64,000 bases of DNA from contig CAJNDS010002154.1 in assembly GCA_905221605.1 (NCBI GenBank), positions 439,988 to 503,987 on the forward strand. The letters are read 5' to 3'. The DNA comes from Symbiodinium natans (taxonomy: Eukaryota; Sar; Dinophyceae; Suessiales; Symbiodiniaceae). This document shows positions 1-10,399 of the stretch, piece by piece. The notes beneath the pieces were generated by a model. The model was not told the DNA's origin, ran no database searches, and saw only the letters and a program-made list of their open reading frames with translations. The position numbers and the translations under genes were made by a program. How positions within the stretch are numbered: the stretch's first letter is position 1; the number at the start of each line of letters is the position of its first letter.

Positions 1-283
1 TGCTTCCTGGCAGAATCTGGCTCAGCTGCTTGTGCCACTGCGGCAGCTTCCGTGCCAGGTCGACTGCTTCCTCACCCCCATGCACAATTTGGAACGTCGG
101 GGTTCAAAGTTCCAAACCCTTCATTCCTACACAGGCACACCCTCGCTCTGGGTGCCAATTTGAGATTCAGGGAGTCCTGTCCCAAAAGGTTCTCAAAAAC
201 CGACAAACCTGCGCGCCCCCTAAGCACGCCCAAGCCTTGTTCAAGCTTACTGCAAGCTATCTCTGCATTCCCTGCGCAGGCCG

Positions 284-575
284 GGAATCCGGTTTTTCCT
301 GCCTTACAGGCCTTAAGAGCTCCAAAAACCGGATTCCCTACCGTTTTTCGGTCCATTTGACCATTCCAGCGATTTCAAGCCCCAAACCAGGCCGGATTCC
401 CTGTTTTTCAAGCCGTAGAGGCTTCAAAAACCGGATTCCCTCCGAAAAACGGTGGGGGAATCCGGTTTTTGGAGCGAAGGCCTCTAAGGCTTGAACAACC
501 GGATTCCCGGCCTGGTTTGGGGCTTTGGAAATCCCAAATGCGCCGAAAAGCGGTGAGGGAATCCGGTTTCTCTTA
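284..575. repeat. Clustered inverted/direct repeat built on aaccggattccc
   Basis: The 12-mer aaccggattccc or its reverse complement occurs at least six times here. At 426-440 and 456-470 two copies form a perfect 15-bp inverted repeat around a 15-nt loop, and the loop itself contains ccg-aaaaa-cgg. Copies near 284-303, 327-341, 390-400, 494-508 and 557-570 carry related flanks (for example ccaggccgg and gcctggtttgg). No coding signal was recognised. This may be part of a larger dispersed repeat or foldback element cut by the window edge, or it may sit in an intron of the SET gene to its right. Confidence 0.6.
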
Positions 576-1003
576 AAGGCCTCTCTAAGGCTTGCTTTGC
601 AAGCTCCCCCCCTGCCTGGAACAGCTTCGGGGGACCTCGCTGCGCCAAGCGAAGCTCTTGCTCTCGCCACTCCGGCCAGCTGCCGCACTGCCGAGGCAGG
701 GACCGGAACCTGATGCGTTCAGGCTTCTGGGGATTCGGGACATCGGGCGCATGCGTCCTCAAAGGCATTCTGAAGCATGCCGCATGCTTTTCGTCCACCT
801 TGGGGGGCGTTCCCGACTTGCCAGGGCACTGGGACAAAATGCCTGCTTTGCATCCCGATACCCTTGGAAGGTTGACCTTGGCATGATGGATGAGCTAAAT
901 GGCTCCAAACAGTGAGCCCCTGAAGCCTTCGACAACCAATCCTAACAGCCCCTCAAATTTCTCCATTTGGCATAGTTTGTTGTTGCGTGCTTCAACAGCT
1001 TTT

Positions 1004-1022
1004 CCCCCCCCCCCCCCCCCCC
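1004..1022. repeat. Poly(C) tract, 19 bases
   Basis: An uninterrupted run of 19 cytosines. Similar homopolymer runs occur elsewhere in the window (for example G x18 at 57824-57841). It lies beside the left-most SET exon on the minus strand and is probably intronic. Confidence 0.9.
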
Positions 1023-1149
1023 TGGCCCAATAAACTCTTCCTAACCACCCTTCCCTTGGAAGCCCAACTCGGACCAGAGCCGAGGCGGTCGACGGACAGC
1101 GTTTACAAGTATGTTCTGCATGTAGTATGTGCCAATGCTGCCATATTCT

Positions 1150-1729
1150 TTGAGCTTTGGGGCCAGCATGCCCATCGCGAGGCATCACCCTTCTGTATCT
1201 CGGCGCACAAGAGCTCAGTAAGCCGGAAAAGCCTCAGGTAACGCACTAGCTGCAGCTTGACACAGCTCTTGTCACGTGTGCAGACAGTTGGGCAGCTAAG
1301 GAACGAGTTCACAGGCAAGTCTGCCACAGTGTCATCCGCGGAGGACCTGGGCTCTAGTGATAAACTCGACCCTAGTGTCACTTCTGCTTGGGTTAACGGG
1401 GGGCCTCTCCTTTTCAACTCAAAGCTTGAAGACTTTTCTGGAACCGGAAGAAGGATTCAGAAACCACCGAAAAAAGACATGCAAAAGACATAAGCACACC
1501 AAGGGACAGGGCCGCCTCCAAAGGGAGCGACAGCACCTGGGACCCTGCGGGGATAAAACTTTCGGCAAAGAGCCCACGTCCGCCAAGATCCGAGTCGGCC
1601 ACGTGCAAGCCTTCAGGCAAAATGTATGAACTGCGCTTCTTCGGGAGGATTAGAAGCCTGTGGATCGCAACTCACACCCCCAACGCGTCCTTGGGCGAAC
1701 ACCAGTGCATCGCGCAACGCTTCTGCCAT
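1150..1729 (-). CDS. SET-domain protein (Rubisco LSMT/SETD3-like), partial
   Basis: This is the N-terminal part of a probable SET-domain lysine (or histidine) methyltransferase. A candidate ATG at 1729 opens MAEALRDALVFAQGRVGG. A following exon (about 1657-1510) reads LGGRGLFAESFIPAGSQVLS, which matches the first SET block (GRGLFA, then Ile, then G-x-x-hydrophobic). A third exon (about 1245-1160) reads ELLCAEIQKGDASRWACW, matching the 'E-x-x-x-G-x-x-S-x-W' segment typical of the split-SET SETD3/SETD6/LSMT group. The frame changes between the ATG exon and the GRGLFA exon, so an intron or an alternative first exon is needed and was not resolved. The catalytic NHS and GY motifs are not visible and should lie off the left edge. 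The family methylates non-histone proteins or histones in an AdoMet-dependent reaction; the substrate here is unknown. Confidence 0.5.
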
Positions 1730-1859
1730 ATCGGAGCTGAAAGAGCAAGCATTTCCTAGATCCTTCTTCTTTCTTTCGTGGGGGCAAGTAGGGATCCCCG
1801 GGCAAGTCTGCCTGCCTTTGCCTACGGATACAGGACCAGCGAAACCTCAAGCACCTACG

Positions 1860-2580
1860 CCCCTGACCTAGGATCCCTGCATCTCCTCCATCTTCCCCTA
1901 ATTATTCGGCTGTAAGGCAGAGGAAGTTGTGTTCGTGCTGGGAAGCTGTGTGGCCTCCTACCTATCCCTTTCTCCATATTTCTGTCCCCGCTCCCCCCCG
2001 CGTCCCTGCGGTGGTTTGAGGTCGCCCAAGGGCCAGCGGACCCCCGCCCTCTCCTCTTCTTCTTCTTCTGCTTCTCATCCTTCGTCTTTTTGCGCGCTTG
2101 ATAGCCCCCCGCCCGGCCGCGACGGCCGAGCGGGTGCCTGTCTGGCTGCGCTCTCTCTCTCTTCTTCTTCTACCGGGCATGGAGGACAGGGCAGAAGTCC
2201 AAGAACCTCCGCGCGCTGGGCGCGCCCTTGGTGTCACGGTCTTCGTCGGCGTGAAACCAAAAGTTTACGGGAGTTGCAGTGTTTTCCCCGAAGAGTAAGG
2301 GGAGTTCCCCCTGTATGTGTATGCTACCAACACTTCAAGTGCTCCTCCCGTTCTGCACTGCCAGGTAAAAACGTGCACTGCTATCTCATGTTGGGTCGTC
2401 TGTAGAGCCCCGCCCCTAATTATGACCTGGCAGGCGACTTATCGGAAAACTTGCCCCTCCCAAAGCGTCGGGAGTGGCGACTCACTGAATGGTTACAGAT
2501 GGTACATGGAATGCCTTCCCCCATCGGGGTCGGCCTCTCGGCACGGAAATTGGATTTGACTATGTTCCCCTTCTCCCCCA
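1860..2580. other. Stretch without a recognisable gene
   Basis: Several overlapping open frames exist on both strands, but they are low-complexity (CTT/CT-rich, Arg/Ser-rich translations) and none resembles a known protein. It is probably intergenic or intronic. Confidence 0.4.
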
Positions 2581-2583
2581 ACC

Positions 2584-2655
2584 ACTCTCTCTCTCTCTCT
2601 CTCCTTCTTCTTCTTCTTCTTCTTCTTCTGCTTCTTCTGCTTCTTCTTCTTCTCC
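2584..2655. repeat. (CT)n/(CTT)n microsatellite
   Basis: A CT dinucleotide run passes into CTT trinucleotide repeats with a few CTG interruptions. Translations of poly-Ser, poly-Leu or Glu/Lys in the six frames are artefacts of this tract. Confidence 0.95.
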
Positions 2656-2887
2656 AGGGCTTGAAGAGCACACGCACGCAGGCATGCACTCTCCGCGCAC
2701 GAGGCGCGCCCGGTCTGTGTAAGAGTCAGTGTGACACGTGTATACGCATGCCCATTTCCCAGGGAGGTTTCCCCCGGGGGCGCCCAGTACCTTAGTACCT
2801 TTGTGTGAGGAGAAATGGTACAACAAATTCCCTTGCTTTGCGGGCTCTGATTGCATGCGACTACAGTCTCCCTCTGCCCGTCACACA

Positions 2888-2908
2888 CTCTCTCTCTCTC
2901 TCTCTCTA
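2888..2908. repeat. (CT)n microsatellite
   Basis: About ten CT units followed by CTATCTAT. A second simple-sequence block within 300 bp of the 2584-2655 tract. Confidence 0.95.
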
Positions 2909-2989
2909 TCTATGTAGTCTTTGTTTGTGTGCATAGTATATAAGTATATACAAGGAGCTTAGCCGGTTCCCAAATGAAAAAGTGCGGCC

Positions 2990-4570
2990 TGGAGCCAGTT
3001 GGCCACCATTTTCCAAGAACCAGTCGTGGAGATCGCCGAGCATGCAGCTGCAAGCGGCTCTCACGCCATCTCAAACACAGAGAGGCTACATTGGGTGGAT
3101 GCGGCTAGGTGTGCTGCTCTGGGCTGGCAAAGCTTCAAGCCAAAGACGGCCACAAAAAAGAGCTATTTTATACACAGCACTGTCGACCCAAACACCCAAA
3201 CGAAGCCAAGGACGGCACCCAAGGAGGCCTGGCTTGAGTAGATCGAGATAGGTCCAGGTGGAGGGGAAGAGGGGGAATGAATGAAGAGTCAAAGAGGAGT
3301 GCCCCCGGAAGCCACAGCCTGAACTGCGGGTTGAGCCCCATACCTGGCCATCACAAAGTCCCTCGCTACCAGTACGCGATCTTCGCACCCCCTGGCACTG
3401 CCCTGGCGCACGCAAACTGCCGCTGGTGAGCTGCAGCCTGAGAGGACGAGTTTTCCAGCTCAGGATCAGTGATAGCCACATCGGATCGGCGGCAACCACT
3501 TCGGATGCAGGGGCAGGTCTAAGGGTCCCGGCGGCCCAAGCATGCTGTGCAGGCACAAAGGGGTTCGGCCTCAAGCCAGATTTGGTTCAGGGTGTGTTTG
3601 CACAAACCAGTCGGCGCACGTGTAGCAGCCTTCCTTGGAGTGAGTTAGACTGAGGCGCGGTCGGTGCAACTCCTGGCACAAATGGTTGTGCAGGAGCGTA
3701 CCTTGGAGATCTTGTAAAGACTGGGGAAACTCACGATGTGCTGAAGGGCCAGCTGAGGCTTCGAGACGCCATGCAGGTGTCAACAATGCAAACTTGGGCA
3801 CTTGAGGCACCCACCCACCCCACATGGTGACAAGCCTTTCTAACACTTCTGTGCCGTGTCTGCTTGGAATATTGACGTACTCCGTCTTCTGGAAGCTAAC
3901 GGAAAGAATGTAATGAGATCCTTCTTTGGGAATAACTCCTCGGCTCTAGTCGGGTTGGTTTTCGAAAGTCGGATAACACTGGCTGTGCCATTCCCACTGT
4001 CTCATGATCTCTGCGCCCGGACACCTGGTGCCCAAAACTGCAGCAACATGCCCGGCAGGACGCAGGATGGTAGGTTGGTGTGTCGGGTATGCAAGCCCAA
4101 GCTCAAAAGTAAAAAGAGAACAAGACCATTGCAGTTCTGGTCAGCACTGGTTTCTTCGCTTTGGGGAGCCGCCCACTGCTCGCGACGCGAAGGAGTAGGG
4201 CAGAGCAGGACAATAGCGTCTCACTTGCCCTTCACCTGGAAGGGCTTGAAGATCTCTCGGAGTGTCAGCGCCAGCTTCCTTGAATCAGAGCCCCATGACC
4301 CACATGACCGAACGCCCGGCCTTTGCACGTGCACATACGCACAATGCAAGGTAAGCGAAGGGCTTCTCCCCTTCTTTGGAATCCTGGCACTGGCGCCAAT
4401 CGACCTGAGTTGCTTTCGCCCCAAACCTCCCCAGACCTTGGCCTCTGCAACCGAAATCCCAACATCTGTGAAAACCTTATGGAAGCGTGAGGCTCCACCG
4501 GGATCAACAACTCATGCCAGCGACCCAATCTCGATTCCTAATGGCTGGGCCTGCCCTGAGAACTAACCAG
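2990..4570. other. Unassigned stretch with long but unconvincing open frames
   Basis: A plus-strand frame of 236 codons (3856-4566) and a minus-strand frame of 162 codons (3086-3574) overlap other frames of similar length. Neither translation has recognisable motifs or biased composition. A short plus-strand stretch (2999-3241) looks somewhat protein-like but could not be tied to a family. Confidence 0.3.
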
Positions 4571-4911
4571 AAGCCGAGATGGGGATGGGGAAGTGGGTGC
4601 TCATCGGACAAGCTCATCTCGGCGGGGCCTTGTCCTCACAGCCAAGGAGGTGGCACGCAACCTTGCAAAAGATCAGCGAATGCCAGCGATGCGTGTCGCA
4701 AGGCGAAGAGTGGCCCCTCGTTTAATCCGCCGAGGCCTCGGGCCGAAGGTGTATAGGTTGTCAGAACAGGCACCCCCCTCCAAATCCTCCCCCCAAGCCC
4801 AAAGCCACTTTTCGGCCCCCTTTTTTTGCTTCAAATGGGTACCCCCCCTAGGAGAGGAGGGTCCGCAAGCGGATGTCTCGCCAGGACCAGAGGCAGTTGC
4901 AGCCCATCCCA

Positions 4912-5205
4912 GCAGGGCCCCCCCCCTACCCCTCCCCCCCCGCTACCCCCGCCCCTACCCCCCCTACCACCCCCCCCTCCCCCCCCCCCCTACCCCCCCC
5001 CCCCTACCCCCCCCCCCCTACCCCCCCCCCCTACAACCGTCCGAAGCAGACGCCCACCGTTGTTCACACCCCCCCACCCACCCCACCCCCCCCACCCCCC
5101 CCACCCCCCCTCCCCTCCCACGTGCCCCACCCCCCTCCCCCCTCCCCTCCCCCCACCACCTCCCCCCACCCCACCTCCCCCCTCCCCCCACCCTGCCGAA
5201 GAGTC
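4912..5205. repeat. C-rich low-complexity tract (CCCCTA/CCCCCA)
   Basis: Nearly 300 bp of C runs broken by single T or A, such as ccccctacccc and cccacccc. All three plus frames are open and give Pro-rich peptides, as expected when the strand has almost no G. It runs directly into degenerate CCCTAAA-like sequence, so it may be a decayed subtelomeric or telomere-derived tract. The G-rich strand could form G-quadruplexes. Confidence 0.85.
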
Positions 5206-5254
5206 GCCTTAAACCTTAAGGGGCCTGGCTCAACCCTACGATCACTCCAAGCCG

Positions 5255-5379
5255 AACCCTAAACCCAAAAAAACCCTCAACCCCAAAGCGTGAACCTTGA
5301 GCCCTAAACTAACCCTCAACCCCAAACCCCAAACCATAAACCATAAACCCGGAACCCTCAACCCTCAACCCTCAACCCA
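5255..5379. repeat. Degenerate telomere-like repeats, C-strand orientation
   Basis: Repeated variants of CCCTAAA: accctaaaccc, ccctcaacccc, accccaaacccc, accataaaccataaaccc, and a short tandem ccctcaa x3 near 5355-5376. The units are related to the plant/dinoflagellate-type telomere sequence but diverged, which points to an old interstitial telomeric sequence. Confidence 0.75.
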
Positions 5380-5578
5380 ACCCTTATTGCTTGGGGTCCA
5401 GCGACTTGGGCGCTGCGGAATCACCATGCTCACGCGGATGCGCTGGGCCGGGCCGAGGCGGGTCGCGTAGCGTTAAAATTAAGCCCAACATCTGGGGCAA
5501 ATGGTGCCTGCCGACCGAAGTTGATCGGTATCCGCCTCGCTAGCCGCCACATCACACGGCATGACACGGCTAAACACA

Positions 5579-5622
5579 TTTAGGGTTTTGGGGTTTTGGG
5601 GTTTTGGGGTTTTAGGGGTTTC
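5579..5622. repeat. TTTTGGGG tandem with TTTAGGG, G-strand orientation
   Basis: Begins with tttaggg and continues as three to four copies of ttttgggg ending in ttttagggg. It is oriented opposite to the C-strand tract 200 bp to its left. The octamer is the same as the ciliate-type telomere unit, although here it may simply be a variant of the TTTTAGGG unit. Confidence 0.8.
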
Positions 5623-5836
5623 GGCTCTCGCACTCGCAACAAGGCAGGCAAGGACTCGGTCGGAAGGTTCTCACTATGACAACCCGCCAGATTCCCACTC
5701 AAGCGCAGCTCCGAACGCGATAAACCAAAAAGTGTAGGTCAACGAATCATGTGGAGGTGGAATCTCGTGCTGCGAGGACAGTTCAGGTTTTCGACTCTCA
5801 CACTGGCGTAAGCGGGCGAGGCAAGTCCTGTCGAGA

Positions 5837-5857
5837 TTTTAGGGTTTTAGGGTTTAG
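5837..5857. repeat. Short TTTTAGGG/TTTAGGG cluster
   Basis: Three consecutive units (ttttaggg, ttttaggg, tttagg) in G-strand orientation. It forms one cluster with the tract at 5579-5622. Confidence 0.75.
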
Positions 5858-6164
5858 GAATGTTGCCCAGGAGTTCACAACCTGGCCCGAGTGCGCAGCG
5901 GGCCACCTCCATTCGGCAACGCGGCCTCGGTCAAGAATCGCCTTCTCTCGCTTCTGTCGTGCCCTGCTCTGTCATCCCTTACTACTATACTGGTACTACT
6001 CAAGACTCAAAACTACAGATACTACAGCTCCATCAAAGGCCCTCAGGGTCTATGTTGGTGAGGGCCCGGCATACAGAAACCGCTCGACTTGCCGACCTGA
6101 TGCAAGAGTACAGAAATCGCCTGTGCACTGAGTTGCCACATCTATGAGTAGAAGCTTGCGACTT

Positions 6165-6358
6165 CTCCAGGCACCATAGCACCTCCATAGCACCTCCCGG
6201 CCTTTGGCACTGAGGTCGCCAGGGATCTCGAAGTAGATGTACGGAGCGGTCTCAGCATTGCGGGACATCGTGGCCCAGCTCCACAGCAGCTTGCCCCACA
6301 GACTCGTGGCCAGTCTGGCAAAGCCCCAAGCCGGATCATCGTTCAAGTTGTCCGCCAC
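6165..6358 (-). CDS. Unassigned exon
   Basis: Minus-strand open stretch reading NLNDDPAWGFARLATSLWGK and later PYIYFEIPGDL. It has the mixed hydrophobic/charged composition expected of real protein. A plausible AG|G acceptor (ccgag|GTGGCGGAC) sits at about 6358. I do not recognise the family. It may belong with the exon at 6801-7034, since both lie on the same strand within 500 bp. Confidence 0.35.
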
Positions 6359-6800
6359 CTCGGAAAGGGTTCATGAAGTTCATGACACGGGGACCATGAC
6401 GCGAAGCTTCAAAGGCCGTGGCATCTTCATGGCTTGATATCCGCTTGAACGTCGCCTCAAGCGGGACAGCCGAACTTCGAACCCTAAGCGAAATGAAATG
6501 CTTTCAGCGTGCTAGGAGGGTTCCCTTCGCAAGCCAAGCCTCTGGACTGTTGCGGCTCAGCCCTATTGTGCAAGGACGGCTGTCCAACCGCTGGCGTGGT
6601 GCGGGTGAAGCGTGCGGCCGGCGCGGTGTGTGAAGGTGGTGGAATGACGGTGAGGTGACAGTGAGGTGTGTTAGGCCGAAGAAAGGGAAATCCCCGGAGA
6701 GCATACAGCACAGGGGAAGAGGGGAGCATCTAGAAACCAGGTCGGACACGGCAGCATAGATTCGAAACTCTTTTCGCGAATGCAAGCAAATCAGGCAGAA

Positions 6801-7034
6801 TCAAACAATCACCCAGTCCGAGTCCGAGCACTTGTGCATGGTAAAGCGCAAGCCATGGCGACCCTCGTGGGGTTGGGACAGCTTGGTGTCTTCAAGAAGA
6901 AGCAGAACACGATCCGAGCAGCCAATCATGAAGTGACCCTGATCAGGACAGACCTTCGTTTGATACAAGTAGCAAGTCTGGCGGCACAGCAGCCTCGCCA
7001 GCCACCTATTGCCGTCTACAGCTAGCTGAGCCAA
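6801..7034 (-). CDS. Unassigned exon
   Basis: Minus-strand stretch containing CPDQGHFMIGCSDRVLLLLE, a beta-strand-like pattern that could be part of a propeller or similar fold. No catalytic motif is visible. The plus strand is also open here, but its translation is less protein-like. Confidence 0.25.
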   Translation of the reverse strand: MAQLAVDGNRWLARLLCRQTCYLYQTKVCPDQGHFMIGCSDRVLLLLEDTKLSQPHEGRHGLRFTMHKCSDSDWVIV

Positions 7035-8759
7035 GCACGCCGGAGAGATGCTGCTTCGTGGCAGCCTGCTTGGTTACGACTGATGAATGCATGCCCACGT
7101 CTGGTATAGAAGTGTACCATGCTGAAAAGCGTGCTCAAGCCTCGAGCGCTTCTCTGGCTTCAGCACCGCAACCTGAGGTGACGGAGCTCTACAAGTCTGA
7201 GCACATGCCGCAGACTCATTCGGCATTGGCTTATGGTCGACACTCCCCAATACTCCGTACGTAACCTATTCGGGTGAAGTGCAGGTTGGGATCGACTGTT
7301 TCTTGTGCAAAGTCGCACTTCATCGAGCGGGCGTATCGGACCGGGAAAGCACCTGCTGGCCTGATCGGCCTCGCACCACGACCGGTTGGGGGCACAAGTG
7401 CTGCAAAATGGCAGCCGGCATAATCATGCGATGTATCATGCCGGCAAAGACCTCCGACTACAGGAAAAGCGATGTCGATGCAAGCGCTGCGCCTGCAGGC
7501 CTTGAGCCTACAGCAGCTTACTCGCTTCAACCGCGTCTTGCTTGTATTGAGGTATGGCCATTGAAAAACTATACTGTACACAAGGTCGCCCAGTCTTAGT
7601 TCGACTAAGCCGAGCAAGCTTAAGCATATACAAGTCTCCGCCCGCCTGCTCCCTCTTCTGAGGCGCGGACGGTTCAACTCAAAACACATGCAGGTCGTTT
7701 GGTCTCTGACGCTTCCGATTCACAGGTATTCAACAAGCCAGCTGCACGGCAGTAGCAGCTGCGAAGCACGGGCTCGCCCGGCTTATAATCCAATATGTAC
7801 AGTCTTCAAGGGAAGCACTTCTCGAGCTTCCCGCGGTTTGGATGTAGCTGGCCTCCTGAGCTCTAGTATCATCCCCAGTTGTGCTGAAGTTTTCGGCTGC
7901 AACTGCACACCACAATTGTTGACATCACCCTGGGAAAGCTGCGCTAAGCTACCAGCTCCTTAACCCTCAGACCTCTATCTCTGGCCCTTCCCCACTCCCC
8001 CTCCAGTGGGAGCACCGTTGGATCCGGTCAAGTTTCGGCAAAGGCTGTGTTTTCGCACGAGAGATCGGCCTGTGCAAACTGGGCTGCTTGCAGCATCTTG
8101 CAGCATCTAGCAGCTCTGCACGTGCCTGGTGCTCTCAGTCGATCGCGTGGGGACGGTTTTACTTCTGCTCCGCAGGGCCGCGGAGGCTGGCTGAAACCAG
8201 CTCGGCGCTTCTGAGCAGGGAATGCGATGGTAAGCTCGGGCACTAAGTGAGTTGACACATGTTGTGCATGACAGTGACAGTCAGCAAGCTGTCTACAAGT
8301 GGGTGCCTGGAGGTTCGGGGGCTGGCTGGCTCTGCGGGCGCCGACTCCAACCTCAAAAGCTCCATCGTGAGTGAAGAGACGAGAGTAAGTACCTCTTGCG
8401 ACAACGCCATGCGGAAAACCAAGATGCCTTGTGCGAGCTTCGCCGCTCCCGCTTGAATTTCCTGCAGCTCAACTGCAACATGGCAGCTGGCAAACTGCGA
8501 GCAAGATACTTCACACGCTCTCCTTCCACTCATCCTTTTCCATGTCAGCAGCAGGCAAGATCTGTACATAGCTTCTGCCTTAGCACTCTGCACAATCCAT
8601 GCGCCTCGCATGCACAACCGCACAACAGTGGAGACATCACAGCCGCTCTTGCAAACGGAGGACACGAGCTGGGAGAAGAAGTTTTGGTTACAGGCCATAT
8701 TTCAACGCAAAAGGGCCCCAGACGACTAACCTCTCCTCCAATCTTTGTGCTGGTTAGGG

Positions 8760-8930
8760 TGCTAACTGGTGTGCCGAGGAAGCTGAACTCGTCATCGCAC
8801 TCCTCCCAGTCACTCTCCTCCACCGAAGAGCTGTCATCACTTGACTCGTCTTCATCGGTGTCGCCACCGGCTGGATCAGTTTTGCCTTCTCCCATCTTTG
8901 GTGTCTGTTGACCTGTGCTCACCTTGCAGG
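8760..8930 (-). CDS. Acidic Ser/Asp/Glu-rich exon
   Basis: Minus-strand exon with an extreme acidic/serine block (GDTDEDESSDDSSSVEESDW) followed by EECDDEFSFLGTPVSTL. It is probably intrinsically disordered and rich in casein-kinase-2-like sites. It lies about 330 bp downstream (in the direction of transcription) of the LRR coding block, so it may encode that protein's acidic C-terminal tail or begin a separate gene. An exon-like stretch around 8260-8400 (minus) could continue it. Confidence 0.4.
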
Positions 8931-9262
8931 TTATGTACAATTCAACTGCCGATGCCTGCCTGGGAGCCCACGACTAAAACTAGCCGGGCAGCAGAGTCTT
9001 TGACTGACTGGTCCAGGGTTGCAGCTTTTGCCTGTCAGGGTACCCCACCGATCTGCGCTATGGGTTAAACTTAGGCTATTTGCACGCGCATTCTGAACTT
9101 GCTTCAAACTTCTTGTGAACTGGTCTTGAACTTGCACAGGAGTAATTTGCAGCACCTTCAGCCCCTCACCCAGCTCCGGCTCGACCGGGTCGCGGCGACT
9201 GGAGAATGAGATAGGAGGAAGCTTCCGCTGGCCCAAAGAACTGAGGAATCCCACGTTGCACC

Positions 9263-10390
9263 TCAGCTCTGCGGAATGCTGCCGAGTTCTGAGTCTACTG
9301 GCCTCCTGAGCTCCGAGAACTGCACACTGCAATCTACTCTTTTTTCTTGGCGATAGCAAGTTGGGTCCGAAGCTGCTGGCCTCTTCTGGCTCGAAAGCGA
9401 GACTTGGAACAACAACAGCGCAGCTGCATGACGGACCGCCGGCTCAGGCCACAGGCTGACATCTGTGCCTCCCAAAGGAATTGAAGCCATAGGGCTCAGG
9501 GCCGACGATGCCTGTGACGCCCAAGCCGGAAGAATCTCCGCTTCCAACTCCGCAGCTGCAGCATAGCTGCGAAGCAGCACTTTGGGGCGATTCGGCAGAA
9601 GTGGCTTCAGGCCAAGCCGGCTTGTGAGCTCCCGAAGTGCTGGCACAGAGACGCTGGTGCGAGACAAGGCCAAGCAGCTCAGCTCCAAACGGCCCAAGGC
9701 CAATGCGCCCAAGTCCGAGATCAGTGTCTGCGACAAGTCGAGGCAAGTTAGGGAGGACGAGGAGCCGGGAACAGGTGAGGGCGCTGCGCCCCCTGTTAGC
9801 ACAGCCGCAACTTCGTCCGTTAGCTTCACTGAGCCGCTGAAGCTGAGATGGAGTAGGTTTAGCTCACCGAGCCCAGCACACACGGGGCCATCCGAAATCG
9901 CAGCGCACTTGCTGCAAAGGAGACGGCGTAAAGACCCGGAAATGCCAGATAGCTGCCCGATGAACGCACCGGTGATGCATGGGCAGTCGTGCAGTTGAAG
10001 GGTTCGCAGACGGGATGCCTTGAGTACTGCCAGGTCACAGTCCATCAGGCTAGGGGAGTGGCTGATGCACAGCGTTTGCAACGCCGAGAAGCGAGACAAG
10101 GATGGGGGAGGAGATGCAAGCAGCGCCAAGCACTTCTCGGCAGCTCGCTCTTTCCATTTCCCAGCCAAGAAAAGCTCTGGCACTGGCCGGCGTCGCAACC
10201 AAGTCAATAACCCCTTAGCCAGAGCAGCTGCCGCACAAGGCTTCCAAGGCTCCCGCCTAGATGCGACCGCCACCAGCCCCTTCAGCAGCTCTGTGGCAAT
10301 GGAGTCAGGCAGGCGCTCCAACTCAGCATCCCTTCCCTCAAGCAACACACAAATCAGCTTCGCAAAGCAAAGCGCTTGCAAACTTTCCAT
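9263..10390 (-). CDS. Leucine-rich-repeat protein (F-box/LRR or ZYG11-like arrangement)
   Basis: An ATG at 10390 opens about 375 codons without an intron. Residues about 95-260 contain irregular leucine-rich repeats: LQTLCISHSPSL, LRTLQLHDCPCITGAF, LNLLHLSFSGSVKLTDEV, LTCLDLSQTLISDLGALAL and LSCLALSRTSVSVPALREL. This is the cysteine-containing pattern of F-box/LRR and RNI-type proteins. The N-terminus has a weakly F-box-like helix (LERLPDSIATELLKGL), but no firm F-box can be claimed. Such proteins usually present substrates or scaffold protein complexes. The last 60-70 codons are low in LRR character and may be read-through into an intron, so the true exon may end near 9400 and continue in the acidic exon around 8.8-8.9 kb. 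Confidence 0.65.
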   Translation of the reverse strand: MESLQALCFAKLICVLLEGRDAELERLPDSIATELLKGLVAVASRREPWKPCAAAALAKGLLTWLRRRPVPELFLAGKWKERAAEKCLALLASPPPSLSRFSALQTLCISHSPSLMDCDLAVLKASRLRTLQLHDCPCITGAFIGQLSGISGSLRRLLCSKCAAISDGPVCAGLGELNLLHLSFSGSVKLTDEVAAVLTGGAAPSPVPGSSSSLTCLDLSQTLISDLGALALGRLELSCLALSRTSVSVPALRELTSRLGLKPLLPNRPKVLLRSYAAAAELEAEILPAWASQASSALSPMASIPLGGTDVSLWPEPAVRHAAALLLFQVSLSSQKRPAASDPTCYRQEKRVDCSVQFSELRRPVDSELGSIPQS

Positions 10391-10399
10391 CGTCCCATG

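Noticed and set aside
3856-4566. 236-codon plus-strand ORF
   Set aside because: No motif or composition signal was seen, and frames of similar length occur on the opposite strand. GC-rich DNA gives such frames by chance.
4593-5262. Three long overlapping plus-strand Pro-rich frames
   Set aside because: All three frames are open because the strand has almost no G and few A/T combinations able to make stops. The translations are compositional, not coding.
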